64,000 nt of DNA from SAR116 cluster bacterium AG-447-C21 (GCA_003212315.1 QCQB01000006.1:22104-86103), one strand, 5' to 3'; shown: positions 1-8,960, numbered from the stretch's first letter. The notes: generated by a model from the letters alone, not told the origin. Translations and numbers: made by a program.

Positions 1-152
1 GCGGTTTCCTCTGGCTCAGGTAAATTTAAACTTGCAGCGGAAATCAGTTCCAAATCCAATGGCTCAAGCAGGTCACGAATTTCGGTTACTTTTCCTTGAT
101 TGTGGCTCGCTATTATTAGTTTGTTTGATGGCCTTATTTTTTCTAAAAACAA
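1..152 (-). CDS. rdgB: RdgB/HAM1 non-canonical purine NTP pyrophosphatase, N-terminal part (cut by window edge)
   Basis: This is the N-terminal part of an RdgB/HAM1-type inosine/xanthosine triphosphate pyrophosphatase, which removes dITP and XTP from the nucleotide pool. The visible frame contains the family signature [19 protein letters not shown] and then [15 protein letters not shown], matching the conserved N-terminal nucleotide-binding segment. The rest lies outside the window. The only usable start is a TTG that directly follows the rph stop codon in the same frame (stop at 153-155, TTG at 150-152), so the two genes abut with no spacer. The rph-rdgB pair is common in alphaproteobacteria. 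The product is certain; the exact start codon is inferred because no ATG or GTG lies before the conserved region. Confidence 0.85.
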   Translation of the reverse strand, partial: MFLEKIRPSNKLIIASHNQGKVTEIRDLLEPLDLELISAASLNLPEPEET

Positions 153-893
153 TTATTCAATTCCGAGTGCATGTTTTTGAAGTTCAACCAACTGAATTAT
201 GCCAATCTCTGCCAATTGTAAAAGCTCATTGAATTCACTCTTCTCGAACGCTTTGTCTTCTGCGGTAGCTTGCACTTCGATGATTTTATTAGCTCCAGTC
301 AAAACAAAGTTTGCGTCGACTCCCGCGGCGGAATCTTCGTCATAGTCAAGATCCAGCAATACTTGCCCGTTATAAATGCCGCATGAAACGGCGGCTACTT
401 GGTCTAATACAGGAATTGTTTTTATTAAACCAATACTTTGAAGATTGGTTAAAGCCAAATATAGCGCAATGAAGCCTCCGGTAATAGATGCGGTTCGGGT
501 GCCGCCATCGGCTTGTAACACATCACAATCTATTCGAATTTGACGCTCTCCAAGCGCCTCCATATCCGTTATTGCTCGCAAGGAACGTCCGATCAGTCTC
601 TGTATTTCCAAAGTTCGTCCACTCTGTTTTCCGCGAGAGGCCTCTCTATCCATTCTCGTGTTGGTGGACCGTGGTAACATTCCATATTCAGCCGTCACCC
701 AACCTCTACCACTATTTCTCAGAAATGACGGGACCCGTTCATCGACGCTTGCTGTGCAAAGAACATGTGTGTCTCCAAATTTCACTAAACACGAACCCTC
801 CGCATATTTTGTTGTGTTGAGCTCAAATGTTACAGATCGCAATTGGTCAAAGCTCCGACCAGAAGGCCTTTTCTTATGTGCGTTCATTTTCAT
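153..893 (-). CDS. rph: Ribonuclease PH
   Basis: Phosphorolytic 3'-5' exoribonuclease that trims the 3' ends of tRNA precursors; it works in the cytoplasm as a hexamer. The 246-residue protein has the family landmarks in order: RPSGR near the N-terminus, [22 protein letters not shown], the [20 protein letters not shown] phosphate-binding stretch, and [19 protein letters not shown]. It is a few residues longer than the usual length of about 238; the N-terminus offers two methionines (MKMN), and the second may be the true start. It is transcribed divergently from hrcA and is immediately followed by rdgB, so the two are probably one transcript. Confidence 0.97.
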   Translation of the reverse strand: MKMNAHKKRPSGRSFDQLRSVTFELNTTKYAEGSCLVKFGDTHVLCTASVDERVPSFLRNSGRGWVTAEYGMLPRSTNTRMDREASRGKQSGRTLEIQRLIGRSLRAITDMEALGERQIRIDCDVLQADGGTRTASITGGFIALYLALTNLQSIGLIKTIPVLDQVAAVSCGIYNGQVLLDLDYDEDSAAGVDANFVLTGANKIIEVQATAEDKAFEKSEFNELLQLAEIGIIQLVELQKHALGIE

Positions 894-997
894 TTTCCAG
901 CAGTTAGAGTCCGCAACCTACCCTCTTCTGAAAAAAAGATCTAGTTTGGTTAGCAGAGAATTAGTGATTCAATGGCAAAAATCAAGTTATCATAACG

Positions 998-1026
998 TTG
1001 ACCTTTTTCGATTAGAACCATACGTT
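998..1026 (+). promoter_or_regulatory. Candidate hrcA promoter (TTGACC-N17-TACGTT)
   Basis: A TTGACC hexamer at 998-1003 is followed, after 17 bases, by TACGTT at 1021-1026. The spacing is that of a housekeeping sigma-70-type promoter. A transcript starting about 7 bases after the -10 element would begin at the hrcA ATG itself. No CIRCE inverted repeat (TTAGCACTC-N9-GAGTGCTAA) is visible here, so there is no sign of HrcA autoregulation by the classical operator. Inferred from pattern only. Confidence 0.35.
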
Positions 1027-1032
1027 ATTGGA

Positions 1033-2082
1033 ATGTCAAACCAAGGAATTTCAAAGCTAAGTGAACGATCTAAGATAGTTTTTCAGCATATTGTAGATTC
1101 TTATTTATCCTCGGGAGAACCAGTTGGATCTAAAACACTTTCTCGCGTAATGAATTCGACGCTATCGGCTGCAACTATAAGAAGTGTAATGTCCGATCTG
1201 GAGGAAGAGGGCCTTTTATTTTCTCCACACACATCCGCAGGTCGATTGCCAACAGATTTTGGACTTAGAATATTTGTGGACGGCCTTTTAGAGCTGGGGG
1301 GAGACATAGGATCAGACGAAAGAGCGAGTCTAGAAGGTCAATGTTGCTCCGCGGGGCGAAATTTTTCTGAAGTACTAGAGGACGCAAGCACTGCACTCTC
1401 AGGTCTCAGTGAATGTGCTGGATTAGTAATTTCACCAAAATTTGACGCTCCTTTGCGTCAAATAGAGTTCGTTCCATTAACGGATGGGCGGGCATTGGTG
1501 GTAATGGTGACAAATTCGGGAATAGTCGAAAATAGGGTTATTGAAATTCCCAATGGTTTACCGGCTTCGGCCCTTATACAAGCATCCAATTACATAAACG
1601 CTCGTTTAGCAAACTTATCAATGGAGCAGGCACAAGCACAAATATTAAATGAAATTAAATTCCACAAAACTGAGCTTGACACTCTAACGAACAAAGTTGT
1701 TGCAGATGGAGTTGCATTGTGGGCAGGCGGAATAAAAGGTGGCTCTTTGATTTTGCGAGGGCAATCAAAGCTGCTGCATGATGTTAATGCTATGGAGGAT
1801 TTGGAGAGAATAAGAACCCTCTTTGAGGCTTTGGAAAAAAGAGAAAGCATATTAAACCTTCTGGATGCAACGGGTGAAGCGGAAGGAGTGCAAATATTTA
1901 TCGGCGCGGAAAACTATTTGTTTAAAAATGCTGGGTGCTCTATGATAATAGCCCCTTATCATGATAAGCAAAAACGCGTTGTTGGGGCGCTGGGGGTGAT
2001 TGGACCGCTTCGCATGAATTACGCAAGGATCATCCCCGTTGTTGATTATACGTCAAAATTAGTAGGAAAATTACTAGATTGA
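1033..2082 (+). CDS. hrcA: Heat-inducible transcription repressor HrcA
   Basis: HrcA represses chaperone operons by binding CIRCE elements and is itself folded by GroEL. The 349-residue product begins MSNQGISKLSERSKIVFQHI, followed by a winged-helix DNA-binding segment with the diagnostic SSGEPVGSKTLSR and SAATIRSVMSDLEEEGLLFSPHTSAGRLPTD. The C-terminal GAF-like and dimerisation part ends with VVGALGVIGPLRMNYARIIPVVDYTSKLV, as in the family. The open frame extends far upstream into the rph gene on the other strand, but family alignment puts the start at this ATG. No Shine-Dalgarno sequence precedes it. It opens the hrcA-grpE-dnaK-dnaJ cluster. Its likely target, groESL, is not in this window. 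Confidence 0.95.
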   Translation: MSNQGISKLSERSKIVFQHIVDSYLSSGEPVGSKTLSRVMNSTLSAATIRSVMSDLEEEGLLFSPHTSAGRLPTDFGLRIFVDGLLELGGDIGSDERASLEGQCCSAGRNFSEVLEDASTALSGLSECAGLVISPKFDAPLRQIEFVPLTDGRALVVMVTNSGIVENRVIEIPNGLPASALIQASNYINARLANLSMEQAQAQILNEIKFHKTELDTLTNKVVADGVALWAGGIKGGSLILRGQSKLLHDVNAMEDLERIRTLFEALEKRESILNLLDATGEAEGVQIFIGAENYLFKNAGCSMIIAPYHDKQKRVVGALGVIGPLRMNYARIIPVVDYTSKLVGKLLD

Positions 2083-2159
2083 TTCTCGAACGGTTGTAAA
2101 TGTATATAAATTGCTTAAATGAGATCTCGGGAATAAACGATGTCGGGCGAACATAAGAA

Positions 2160-2756
2160 ATGACAGATAAAAAGCAATCAAAAAGCGAAGAGATTGATCT
2201 AGATGATTTAACCGAAGAGGCGATTGATTCTGAGTCCGAAGAAACGACCAAAGAACCGGTAGAGGCTTTAGAGGAGCAAGTTAGCGAACTAAAAGATCAA
2301 CTTCTTCGTTCGGTTGCCGAGCTGGATAATTACCGCAAAAGGGCTGAAAGGGAGAAAGAGCAATTAAGGAAATTCGGAATAGCAAATTTTGCTAAAGATC
2401 TCTTAAGTGCTGCGGATAATCTGCGTAGGGCGGTTGAGTCGGGGCCTTCAGATTTAGAGGGGGCGGACGAAAGCGTAAAAAATCTTATTGTTGGTGTCCA
2501 AATGACGGAGAAAGAGCTCTTAAATGCCTTTGAGAAAAACGGGGTTCGAAAAATTGATCCAACTGGAGAAAAATTTGATTATAACTTCCACCAAGCTATG
2601 TTTGAGGTGGAAACAGATAAAGAAGAACCCGGTCTAGTGATGCAAGTCTTACAACCGGGTTATGCGATAGAAGATAGAGTGCTGCGGGCGGCGATGGTGG
2701 GCGTGTCTAAGTCCAATACACCGGATCAACCAGAGGGGGTTGATGAGAAGGTTTAA
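2160..2756 (+). CDS. grpE: GrpE, nucleotide exchange factor for DnaK
   Basis: GrpE releases ADP from DnaK and so resets the Hsp70 cycle. The 198-residue protein has an acidic, low-complexity N-terminus, then a long coiled coil (about residues 35-85, including LLRSVAELDNYRKRAEREKEQ), and a C-terminal beta domain with KIDPTGEKFDYNFHQAMFEVE and VLQPGYAIEDRVLRAAMVGVSK, all typical of the family. It lies 77 bases after hrcA and about 200 bases before dnaK, which has its own heat-shock-like promoter. The ribosome binding site is weak. Confidence 0.97.
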   Translation: MTDKKQSKSEEIDLDDLTEEAIDSESEETTKEPVEALEEQVSELKDQLLRSVAELDNYRKRAEREKEQLRKFGIANFAKDLLSAADNLRRAVESGPSDLEGADESVKNLIVGVQMTEKELLNAFEKNGVRKIDPTGEKFDYNFHQAMFEVETDKEEPGLVMQVLQPGYAIEDRVLRAAMVGVSKSNTPDQPEGVDEKV

Positions 2757-2843
2757 GGATTGAAAAATGAACGTGTAGCCGCGGGGTAACTTTCGTTTTT
2801 CTTCAAAATTACAACATGATAATAATAAACTTTGATGATGACG

Positions 2844-2875
2844 GTTGAAGCGTCCGACGACGGTTCCTATATATC
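2844..2875 (+). promoter_or_regulatory. Candidate sigma-32 (RpoH) heat-shock promoter of dnaK
   Basis: GTTGAA at 2844-2849 and CCTATATATC at 2866-2875 are separated by 16 bases. The second element agrees with the alphaproteobacterial RpoH -10 consensus CYTATNTNNG at all fixed positions but the last, and the first is close to CTTGAA. It sits about 85 bases upstream of the dnaK start, inside the otherwise empty 205-base gap after grpE. The predicted transcript would have a leader of about 80 bases. Pattern match only. Confidence 0.6.
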
Positions 2876-2961
2876 GTGGGTCAAGGAAGGTAAACTATAC
2901 AAGCGCCCATCCAAAAATTTAACTAACGATTACGAGTGTCGATTACGAAAAAGAGGTTTTC

Positions 2962-4908
2962 ATGTCTAAAGTTATTGGGATTGATCTAGGTACAACAAAT
3001 TCATGTATATCGTTCATGGATGGTCAAGACGCTAAGGTGATCGAAAACGCAGAAGGCGCGCGGACCACCCCTTCAATGGTCGCATTTGCAGAAGGAGACG
3101 AAAGACTAGTGGGACAGGCTGCCAAGAGACAGGCTGTCACTAACCCGGAGAATACCTTGTTTGCTATCAAGCGGTTAATAGGACGGCGTCATGATGATAG
3201 CAACGCGAAGAAGTTCTCAGATTTAATGCCATACGCAGTAGTAGCGGGGGAAAACGGTGATGCTTGGGTTGAGGCTAAGGGTGAAAAGTACAGCCCAAGT
3301 CAGATTTCCTCATTCACACTCCGAAAATTGAAGGAAGATGCTGAAGCGTTCTTAGGAAGCTCTGTGGAGCAGGCAGTGCTAACTGTACCTGCTTATTTCA
3401 ATGATGCTCAGCGGCAGGCGACAAAGGATGCAGGAAAAATTGCTGGATTGGAAATTCTCCGGATTATAAATGAACCAACAGCAGCAGCACTGGCGTACGG
3501 CTTTGATAAGAAAAATAATGGAACCATAGCGGTTTATGATCTTGGGGGCGGAACATTTGACGTGTCTATTCTTGAAATAGGTGATGGTGTTTTTGAGGTT
3601 AAATCGACAAATGGAGATACTTTTCTTGGAGGGGAAGATTTTGACCACCGCGTAATAGACTATCTTGCAGACGAATTTAAAAAAGATAATGGAATCGACT
3701 TACGTGACGACAAATTGGCACTACAGCGTTTAAAAGAGGCGGCTGAAAAAGCCAAGATGGAACTATCTAGTTCCATGCAAACCGAAGTAAATCTTCCATT
3801 TGTCACTGCCGATCAGACTGGCCCGAAGCATTTGAACATTAAGTTAACACGGGCGAAGCTTGAAGCTCTCGTACAAGATTTAGTTGAAAGAACGGTTGGC
3901 CCGTGCCGCTCTGCTCTCAAGGACGCTGGGTTAAGTGCCGGTGAGGTAGATGAGGTTATAATGGTTGGAGGCATGACTCGTATGCCAAAAATCATTGAGA
4001 CGGTTAACAATTTTTTTGGAAAGGAGCCGCATCGAGGTGTAAATCCAGACGAAGTGGTTGCTATGGGCGCTGGCATACAAGCTGGCGTTCTGCAGGGGGA
4101 CGTAAAAGATGTTCTGCTCTTAGATGTGACGCCACTTTCTTTGGGTATAGAAACTCTGGGTGGGGTGTTCACGCGGTTGATAGATCGAAATACAACAATT
4201 CCAACTAAGAAGAGCCAAGTTTTCTCAACGGCGGAAGATAACCAAAGTGCCGTCACCATAAAGGTCTATCAAGGCGAAAGAGAAATGGCTGCTGATAATA
4301 AGGTGTTAGGCGAATTCAATCTAGAAGGTATACCGTCTGCGCCAAGGGGAGTGCCGCAGATCGAAGTGACTTTTGATATAGATGCTAATGGTATAGTTAA
4401 TGTTTCTGCAAAAGATAAGGCGACTGGAAAAGAACAGCAGATTAAAATCCAAGCATCTGGAGGCCTCTCTGATGAGGATATAGAGGGCATGATCAATGAA
4501 GCTGAACAGAATGCCGAAAGCGATAAACTAAGGCGTGAACTGGTTGAAGTTAAAAATCAGGGTGAGCAAGCAATTCACTCAACGGAACGGATGCTAACGG
4601 ACGCTGGTGATAAAGTGAGCGATGATGATAAGGCAGAGATTGAGCGGTTAACTTCGGAATTAAAAACGTTGCTCGAGGGAGAGGATGGCGCTGCGATTAA
4701 GGCCGGTATAGAAGCGTTACAGCAGGCTTCTATGAAAATGGGAGAAGCAATGTACCAGGCTCAGCAAGAGGAGGAGGGAAGTAAGCCAGGTGGTTCATCT
4801 GAGGCAGACTCCTCGAAAACAGACAATGGCGCTGCCGATGCCGATATCGTGGATGCAGACTTTGAGGAGGTTGATGAAAAAGACGACAAAAAGTCTGATG
4901 AAAAGTGA
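2962..4908 (+). CDS. dnaK: Chaperone protein DnaK (Hsp70)
   Basis: ATP-dependent Hsp70 chaperone that binds unfolded segments with DnaJ and GrpE. All landmarks are present in 648 residues: N-terminal [11 protein letters not shown] phosphate loop, [27 protein letters not shown], the VGGMTRMPK adenosine motif, the [15 protein letters not shown] linker to the substrate-binding domain, and an acidic C-terminus ending in the bacterial hallmark [15 protein letters not shown]. Length is normal. A GAGG ribosome binding site (AAAAGAGG) lies just upstream of the ATG. It is preceded by a likely RpoH promoter and followed by dnaJ after about 100 bases. Confidence 0.99.
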   Translation: MSKVIGIDLGTTNSCISFMDGQDAKVIENAEGARTTPSMVAFAEGDERLVGQAAKRQAVTNPENTLFAIKRLIGRRHDDSNAKKFSDLMPYAVVAGENGDAWVEAKGEKYSPSQISSFTLRKLKEDAEAFLGSSVEQAVLTVPAYFNDAQRQATKDAGKIAGLEILRIINEPTAAALAYGFDKKNNGTIAVYDLGGGTFDVSILEIGDGVFEVKSTNGDTFLGGEDFDHRVIDYLADEFKKDNGIDLRDDKLALQRLKEAAEKAKMELSSSMQTEVNLPFVTADQTGPKHLNIKLTRAKLEALVQDLVERTVGPCRSALKDAGLSAGEVDEVIMVGGMTRMPKIIETVNNFFGKEPHRGVNPDEVVAMGAGIQAGVLQGDVKDVLLLDVTPLSLGIETLGGVFTRLIDRNTTIPTKKSQVFSTAEDNQSAVTIKVYQGEREMAADNKVLGEFNLEGIPSAPRGVPQIEVTFDIDANGIVNVSAKDKATGKEQQIKIQASGGLSDEDIEGMINEAEQNAESDKLRRELVEVKNQGEQAIHSTERMLTDAGDKVSDDDKAEIERLTSELKTLLEGEDGAAIKAGIEALQQASMKMGEAMYQAQQEEEGSKPGGSSEADSSKTDNGAADADIVDADFEEVDEKDDKKSDEK

Positions 4909-5010
4909 TTTAATAATGCAAAGCAAGATCAGTCACTTGTCTGTCTAGCATGGCAATTTTAAGGTCTGGTTTTAATTTCTGATAACTCTGGTAGAGTGTG
5001 AGCACTTATT

Positions 5011-6132
5011 ATGGCGAAACAGGATTATTATGAGCTGTTGGGTGTGGATAGAACTGCATCGGAAAGCGAGTTGAAATCAGCGTTTCGCAAGATGGCGATG
5101 AAATATCATCCCGATAGAAATCCAGACAATCCAGATGCAGAAAAGTCTTTCAAAGAGGTGAATGAAGCCTACGATATACTGAAGGACGGCCAGAAAAGAG
5201 CTGCATACGATCAATTTGGCCATGAGGCCTTTGAAGGTGGCATGGGAGGAGGTAGGCCCCAGGGGTTTGCTTCGGGGTTCTCCGATATATTTGATCAGAT
5301 GTTTGGCGATTTGGGAGGGTCGCGCAGAAGTGGCGGCGATGGTAACCGTGGATCCGACCTTCGTTATAATTTATCGATTAGTTTGGAGGAAGCTTTCACT
5401 GGGCGCCAAGCCGAAGTAAAGGTACCAACCGCCGTTGTGTGTGATTCTTGCGACGGCAGTGGAGCCGCGGCCGGATCAATGCCAATAACATGCAGAACGT
5501 GTCAGGGGACGGGTCGAGTGCGCGCACAACAAGGGTTTTTCACGATTGAACGAACCTGCGGGACATGTGGGGGCGCGGGGCAAGTCATTGAAAACCCCTG
5601 TGGTAAATGTAGGGGGACGGGTCGCATTCAGAAGGAAAAAAACCTGGACGTGAATATACCGGCCGGGGTGGAAGAAGGCACTAGGATAAGATTGACAGGT
5701 GAAGGGGAAGCGGGCGCAAGGAATGGCCCACCCGGGGACCTTTATATTTTCTTGTCTGTAGAAGAGCATCCGATATTCACTAGATCGGGTGGGGATATAT
5801 ATTGTCATGTGCCTCTAACAATGACCTTAGCGGCACTGGGTGGTCAGGTAGAGGTGCCGACGCTTGGCGGTGGAAGGGCTCGAATAAACATTCCTGCGGG
5901 GACGCAGGGTGGAAAACAATTTCGTCTTAGAGGCAAAGGTATGTCCATTTTGAGACGGAGTGATCGGGGTGATCTATACGTGGAAGCGGGAGTGGAGACC
6001 CCAGTTAATCTGAGCAAAGAACAAAAGAAGCTTATGGAAAAGTTTTCGGAGTTGACCAACGAAAAAAATAGCCCTGAGTCTTCAGGATTCTTTGCAAAAG
6101 TAAAAGGTCTTTGGGAAGACTTAAAAGATTGA
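5011..6132 (+). CDS. dnaJ: Chaperone protein DnaJ (Hsp40)
   Basis: Co-chaperone that delivers substrates to DnaK and stimulates its ATPase. The 373-residue protein has the N-terminal J domain with [11 protein letters not shown] (HPD motif near residue 33), a Gly/Phe-rich linker (about residues 70-115), four CXXCXGXG zinc motifs ([32 protein letters not shown]) and two C-terminal substrate-binding beta domains. It is a full type I DnaJ of normal length. No strong Shine-Dalgarno sequence precedes the ATG; instead a small AGTG-TGAG-CACT hairpin sits just in front of it. Confidence 0.99.
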   Translation: MAKQDYYELLGVDRTASESELKSAFRKMAMKYHPDRNPDNPDAEKSFKEVNEAYDILKDGQKRAAYDQFGHEAFEGGMGGGRPQGFASGFSDIFDQMFGDLGGSRRSGGDGNRGSDLRYNLSISLEEAFTGRQAEVKVPTAVVCDSCDGSGAAAGSMPITCRTCQGTGRVRAQQGFFTIERTCGTCGGAGQVIENPCGKCRGTGRIQKEKNLDVNIPAGVEEGTRIRLTGEGEAGARNGPPGDLYIFLSVEEHPIFTRSGGDIYCHVPLTMTLAALGGQVEVPTLGGGRARINIPAGTQGGKQFRLRGKGMSILRRSDRGDLYVEAGVETPVNLSKEQKKLMEKFSELTNEKNSPESSGFFAKVKGLWEDLKD

Positions 6133-6257
6133 CATAGAGTTTCGATCCTTATAGCACTACTATAAAAACGGCGGTTTCCTGCTATCTTGTGCAGCGTGTA
6201 GTGCCGATTGTCGACGTATATGAAAAACGATAAGCCATTACCGAAATAAAGGAGGGA

Positions 6258-6812
6258 TTAGGTAGTGCTCCATTTCTTTGAGGATCGCCTCAAGGTCGCT
6301 TGGATCGTACTACCCTCACCTTTCAAAAATGCGGTTGCAGCCCGATTTATCGCAATTGTGTATCGTATTCCAAACCTCTTTCCCTCAGGCATTCTAGATA
6401 GAGGAGCGGAAATTAGCTCTCTATACTCATCTTGTAACTTTGCTAATTGGCCATCGATTAAAGCCGCAATTTTTTCGGCTGGGAGGTGTTCGGCAAAATA
6501 AAATGCGGCTAGAAAGTCTGATGTCAATTTTTCTTCTGCTCTAGTTTTTTGAATCTGGACCTTAAAAACAGTCCGTCCATTTGCTGTAATTGTATAAACT
6601 TTTTTTGGAAGGCTAGATGCCTGGATTGAATTATTTTTACCATCGCTCGTTATGAGTTTTTTTGCCTCGAGTTTGCCTAGCGCAGGATATAGGGCGCCAA
6701 AACTTGCAGTTTGAAAATGTTTAAGGTCTGTATTGATTGTTTTATGGAGTTCATATCCACTTTTCGGTCCAAAACACAACAAACCAAGACAAATCGTTTG
6801 TAAATTGAGCAA
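6258..6812 (-). CDS. PadR-family transcriptional regulator
   Basis: A 184-residue PadR-like repressor. The N-terminal winged helix (about residues 5-85) contains CLGLLCFGPKSGYELHKTI and FGALYPALGKLEAKKLI, the family's characteristic 'YPALxxLExxGLI'-type recognition segment, followed by KVYTITANGR. The C-terminal half is helical (about residues 100-180) like the Vir_act_alpha_C dimerisation domain of PadR subfamily 2. The ligand and targets cannot be read from the sequence. A perfect 22-bp palindrome lies directly upstream, which suggests autoregulation. The gene is convergent with dnaJ and divergent from dapB; there is no obvious efflux pump beside it. Confidence 0.88.
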   Translation of the reverse strand: MLNLQTICLGLLCFGPKSGYELHKTINTDLKHFQTASFGALYPALGKLEAKKLITSDGKNNSIQASSLPKKVYTITANGRTVFKVQIQKTRAEEKLTSDFLAAFYFAEHLPAEKIAALIDGQLAKLQDEYRELISAPLSRMPEGKRFGIRYTIAINRAATAFLKGEGSTIQATLRRSSKKWSTT

Positions 6813-6821
6813 AATGAGTCC

Positions 6822-6843
6822 TTTATTCGATATATCGAATAAA
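6822..6843. promoter_or_regulatory. Perfect 22-bp palindrome, probable PadR operator
   Basis: The arms TTTATTCGATA (6822-6832) and TATCGAATAAA (6833-6843) are exact reverse complements with no spacer. The site begins 10 bases upstream of the padR start codon, where a repressor would block its own transcription. Dyad operators in front of the regulator gene are usual for PadR proteins; assignment to this regulator is inferred from position. The same region must also drive dapB on the other strand, about 150 bases away. Confidence 0.6.
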
Positions 6844-6993
6844 TATTACATTATATAACAGCTAATTAAAATAGATAAATAAAAGTATTAAATTCTGGGA
6901 AATTTTAATATTATACACCAATTATAATGGTGCTCGAGGTAATCAAGTCGAATTTTCGGAAAAATAGGATATTAAACGATAAGAGGAATTGTC

Positions 6994-7806
6994 ATGGGAC
7001 AACTGAAGGTAGGTATTATAGGTGCCAGCGGGCGAATGGGGATGATGACTATTGAGGCGGTAATTGATGATCCTATGGCTTCAATAGGGGGCGGGTTGGT
7101 GCGTCAAAATAGTCCCATGGTAGGTCGCGATATTGGGTCTATAGTTGGGAGAGCCCCAATTGCGATTGCCGCCACGCATGACATCGCCAAGGTATTTTCA
7201 GACTCTGATGTTATTATAGACTTTAGCCTACCTGATGCCTTTACAGAAATTCTTTCGATGGCCGTAAAAACCTCGACACCAATCGTTATCGGAACAACCG
7301 GCCTAACCAAAATACAAGAAGATACTATAAAAAATGCTGCGCGGACCATTGCCCTCGTTTATGCGTCTAACACTAGTCTTGGTATAAACCTCCTTTTTGC
7401 TATAATAGAACAAATATCACGAGCACTACCTACTGATTTTGACATAGATATACTCGATTTTCATCATAATAAAAAAATTGATGCTCCTTCTGGTACCGCT
7501 TTGAGCCTTGGTAAAGCCGCGGCTAAAGGTAGGGAAATGAATTTTGATGAAGTTGCAAAATTATCTAGAGAAGGTGAAGTCGGGCGTCGCCCATCAGGCG
7601 AGATTGGTTTTGCAGCTCTAAGAGGCGGAAATGTTATTGGCGAACATAGCGTCATTTTTGCGGGTGCGGGGGAACGCCTCGAAGTTTCTCATAAAACCTC
7701 TGGACGAGAAATTTATGCCGCTGGGGCCTTGAGGGCTGCACACTGGGTATCCAATCAGTCTAACGGTTTATACTCCATGAGAGATGTACTTGGTCTAAAA
7801 GCTTAA
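6994..7806 (+). CDS. dapB: 4-hydroxy-tetrahydrodipicolinate reductase
   Basis: NAD(P)H-dependent reductase of the diaminopimelate/lysine pathway. The 270-residue protein opens with a Rossmann motif GIIGASGRMG, then has IDFSLPDAF, VIGTTGL, ASNTSLGINLLF, the active-site FHHNKKIDAPSGTAL stretch (usually E-x-H-H-x-x-K-x-D-A-P-S-G-T) and GEIGFAALRGGNVIGEHSV. Length is normal. An AGAGGA ribosome binding site precedes the ATG. Together with dapF and asd elsewhere in the window it covers three steps of lysine/peptidoglycan precursor synthesis. In many alphaproteobacteria dapB also follows dnaJ, so the PadR gene looks like an insertion into this order. Confidence 0.98.
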   Translation: MGQLKVGIIGASGRMGMMTIEAVIDDPMASIGGGLVRQNSPMVGRDIGSIVGRAPIAIAATHDIAKVFSDSDVIIDFSLPDAFTEILSMAVKTSTPIVIGTTGLTKIQEDTIKNAARTIALVYASNTSLGINLLFAIIEQISRALPTDFDIDILDFHHNKKIDAPSGTALSLGKAAAKGREMNFDEVAKLSREGEVGRRPSGEIGFAALRGGNVIGEHSVIFAGAGERLEVSHKTSGREIYAAGALRAAHWVSNQSNGLYSMRDVLGLKA

Positions 7807-7821
7807 CATTAATTGCCATTC

Positions 7822-8292
7822 TCAGGCGTTATAATGGCCATTACCAAGTAACGGCTCCAAGTCGGCAGCTAATTTCTGCTTTTCTTTTAAGCTCAAAAAT
7901 CCCCCAATTTCAGAAAACTTTCCATGCGAGCTAAACATTAATTTGGATTGACGATTAAAAGAGTTGAAATGTTCCAATTTGGCCCAATACTTGTTTAATA
8001 GGATGGTTTTGACGCAACTACCTCCTTTGAAGTATTTGATCTCAATTTTATCATTGGAGATAGTAATTTCCTCGCCTCGATCAGATCGACGACATTGTGC
8101 CTGGAACGCGATGTAGATTAGAAGCACGTCCAAGGCCATGAAACCAAAGACTGGCCAGGCACCAAACACCATAAAGCTGCCAGAAATAACCAGCCCGAAG
8201 CTCCCCAAAATCATCAGCACTAAGTTAGCCCCCTCTGGTCTGAGGCTCTTAGACGGTTCTAAACGTAATTTAACTAAACTCAAGCGAGGCAC
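7822..8292 (-). CDS. DUF2244 family integral membrane protein
   Basis: A 156-residue protein of the DUF2244 family, common in alphaproteobacteria and of unknown function. It has a short cytoplasmic N-terminus (LEPSKSLRPEG), two close transmembrane segments (about residues 24-46 and 48-66) around the family-typical GAWPVFGFMALDVLLIYIAFQ motif, then a soluble C-terminal domain with EITISNDKIEIKYF and a conserved tryptophan (KYWAKLE). It is convergent with dapB, with only about 15 bases between the stop codons. Confidence 0.85.
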   Translation of the reverse strand: MPRLSLVKLRLEPSKSLRPEGANLVLMILGSFGLVISGSFMVFGAWPVFGFMALDVLLIYIAFQAQCRRSDRGEEITISNDKIEIKYFKGGSCVKTILLNKYWAKLEHFNSFNRQSKLMFSSHGKFSEIGGFLSLKEKQKLAADLEPLLGNGHYNA

Positions 8293-8353
8293 TCCTCAAA
8301 GTAACAACCAGCTTTTTATGGCAAAGATCCTTCTTTATCTTTATTTGCACACC

Positions 8354-8369
8354 AAAGACTTCCGTCTTT
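8354..8369 (-). terminator. Small stem-loop after the lipoprotein gene, weak terminator candidate
   Basis: AAAGAC and GTCTTT are exact complements around a four-base loop (GGAA on the minus strand, a GNRA-type tetraloop). It lies about 10 bases beyond the lipoprotein stop codon on the minus strand. There is no long T-tract after it apart from the TTT closing the stem, so it may be only an RNA-stabilising hairpin. Confidence 0.35.
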
Positions 8370-8378
8370 ACATTTCCA

Positions 8379-8825
8379 TTAATTGTTAACCATCTTATTG
8401 ATACATTCTGATATATTCATGTCGGTTTTTCCCCTCGATCTAAATTCATAGTAGATAGACTCTTGCTGCCCCTCACGACCATAAAAAAATATATCTAATA
8501 CGCACCAATCTTTTTTATATTGCAAAACTACCGCGTTTCCTTCTCTCCTAGTAAAGTGGGCTTTGCCAATCAAATCTTCGACCCCATTTAGTGTCTTTTT
8601 TAACAATGTTTTTGGATTCATTACCCGCGCGATTACCCTCGAGGTCTGTACCGAAGGACCCGTAACTTTTTTGGGTACAGGTTTTTTTGAAATTACCTCA
8701 ACACTTTCGTTCTCCTTTTTATATTTATTTTGGGTTAAATCTTCGCTACTACAAGCGCTTAGAAGAATCAGAGCACCGACGAAAACCCCACCCTTTACAC
8801 CCAATTTTAAAGCGCTCATTAGCAA
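8379..8825 (-). CDS. Small alphaproteobacterial lipoprotein, function unknown
   Basis: A 148-residue secreted lipoprotein. The N-terminus has a positively charged start, a hydrophobic core (GGVFVGALILL) and a lipobox LSAC with the lipidated Cys at about residue 25. The mature part has a Lys-rich linker followed by a compact domain: LLKKTLNGVEDLIGKAHFTRREGNAVVLQYKKDWCVLDIFFYG. This 'low-affinity lipid-anchor plus EG-x-x-x-x-QY-x-x-x-x-C-x-LD-x-F-x-Y' layout is seen in conserved hypothetical lipoproteins of Rhodospirillales; no function is known to me. Two further cysteines in the mature part could form a disulfide. Confidence 0.75.
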   Translation of the reverse strand: MLMSALKLGVKGGVFVGALILLSACSSEDLTQNKYKKENESVEVISKKPVPKKVTGPSVQTSRVIARVMNPKTLLKKTLNGVEDLIGKAHFTRREGNAVVLQYKKDWCVLDIFFYGREGQQESIYYEFRSRGKTDMNISECINKMVNN

Positions 8826-8960
8826 CCCCTGACTGTTAGTAAACCACGTTTAATAAAAGTGCCTTTTTATGTCAAAATGTATTCACGCAATATTGGACGC
8901 CGCTCAGGATGCCCCTTTTCAGTGAGTGCTTAACCGATATCGCATAAAAGATTCAATTCC

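Noticed and set aside
658..1032. N-terminal extension of the hrcA frame by 125 codons
   Set aside because: The extension runs antisense through rph and has no HrcA similarity; the family N-terminus begins at 1033.
3813..4259. Long antisense frame inside dnaK
   Set aside because: Explained by codon bias of dnaK on the other strand; no known domain and no ribosome binding site.
4903..4938. AAGTGA...TCACTT inverted repeat after dnaK as a terminator
   Set aside because: Six-base arms 24 bases apart with no T-tract; too weak to call.
6154..6204. GCACTAC...GTAGTGC arms between dnaJ and padR
   Set aside because: Seven-base arms with a 37-base loop and no further pairing; not strong enough for an RNA element.
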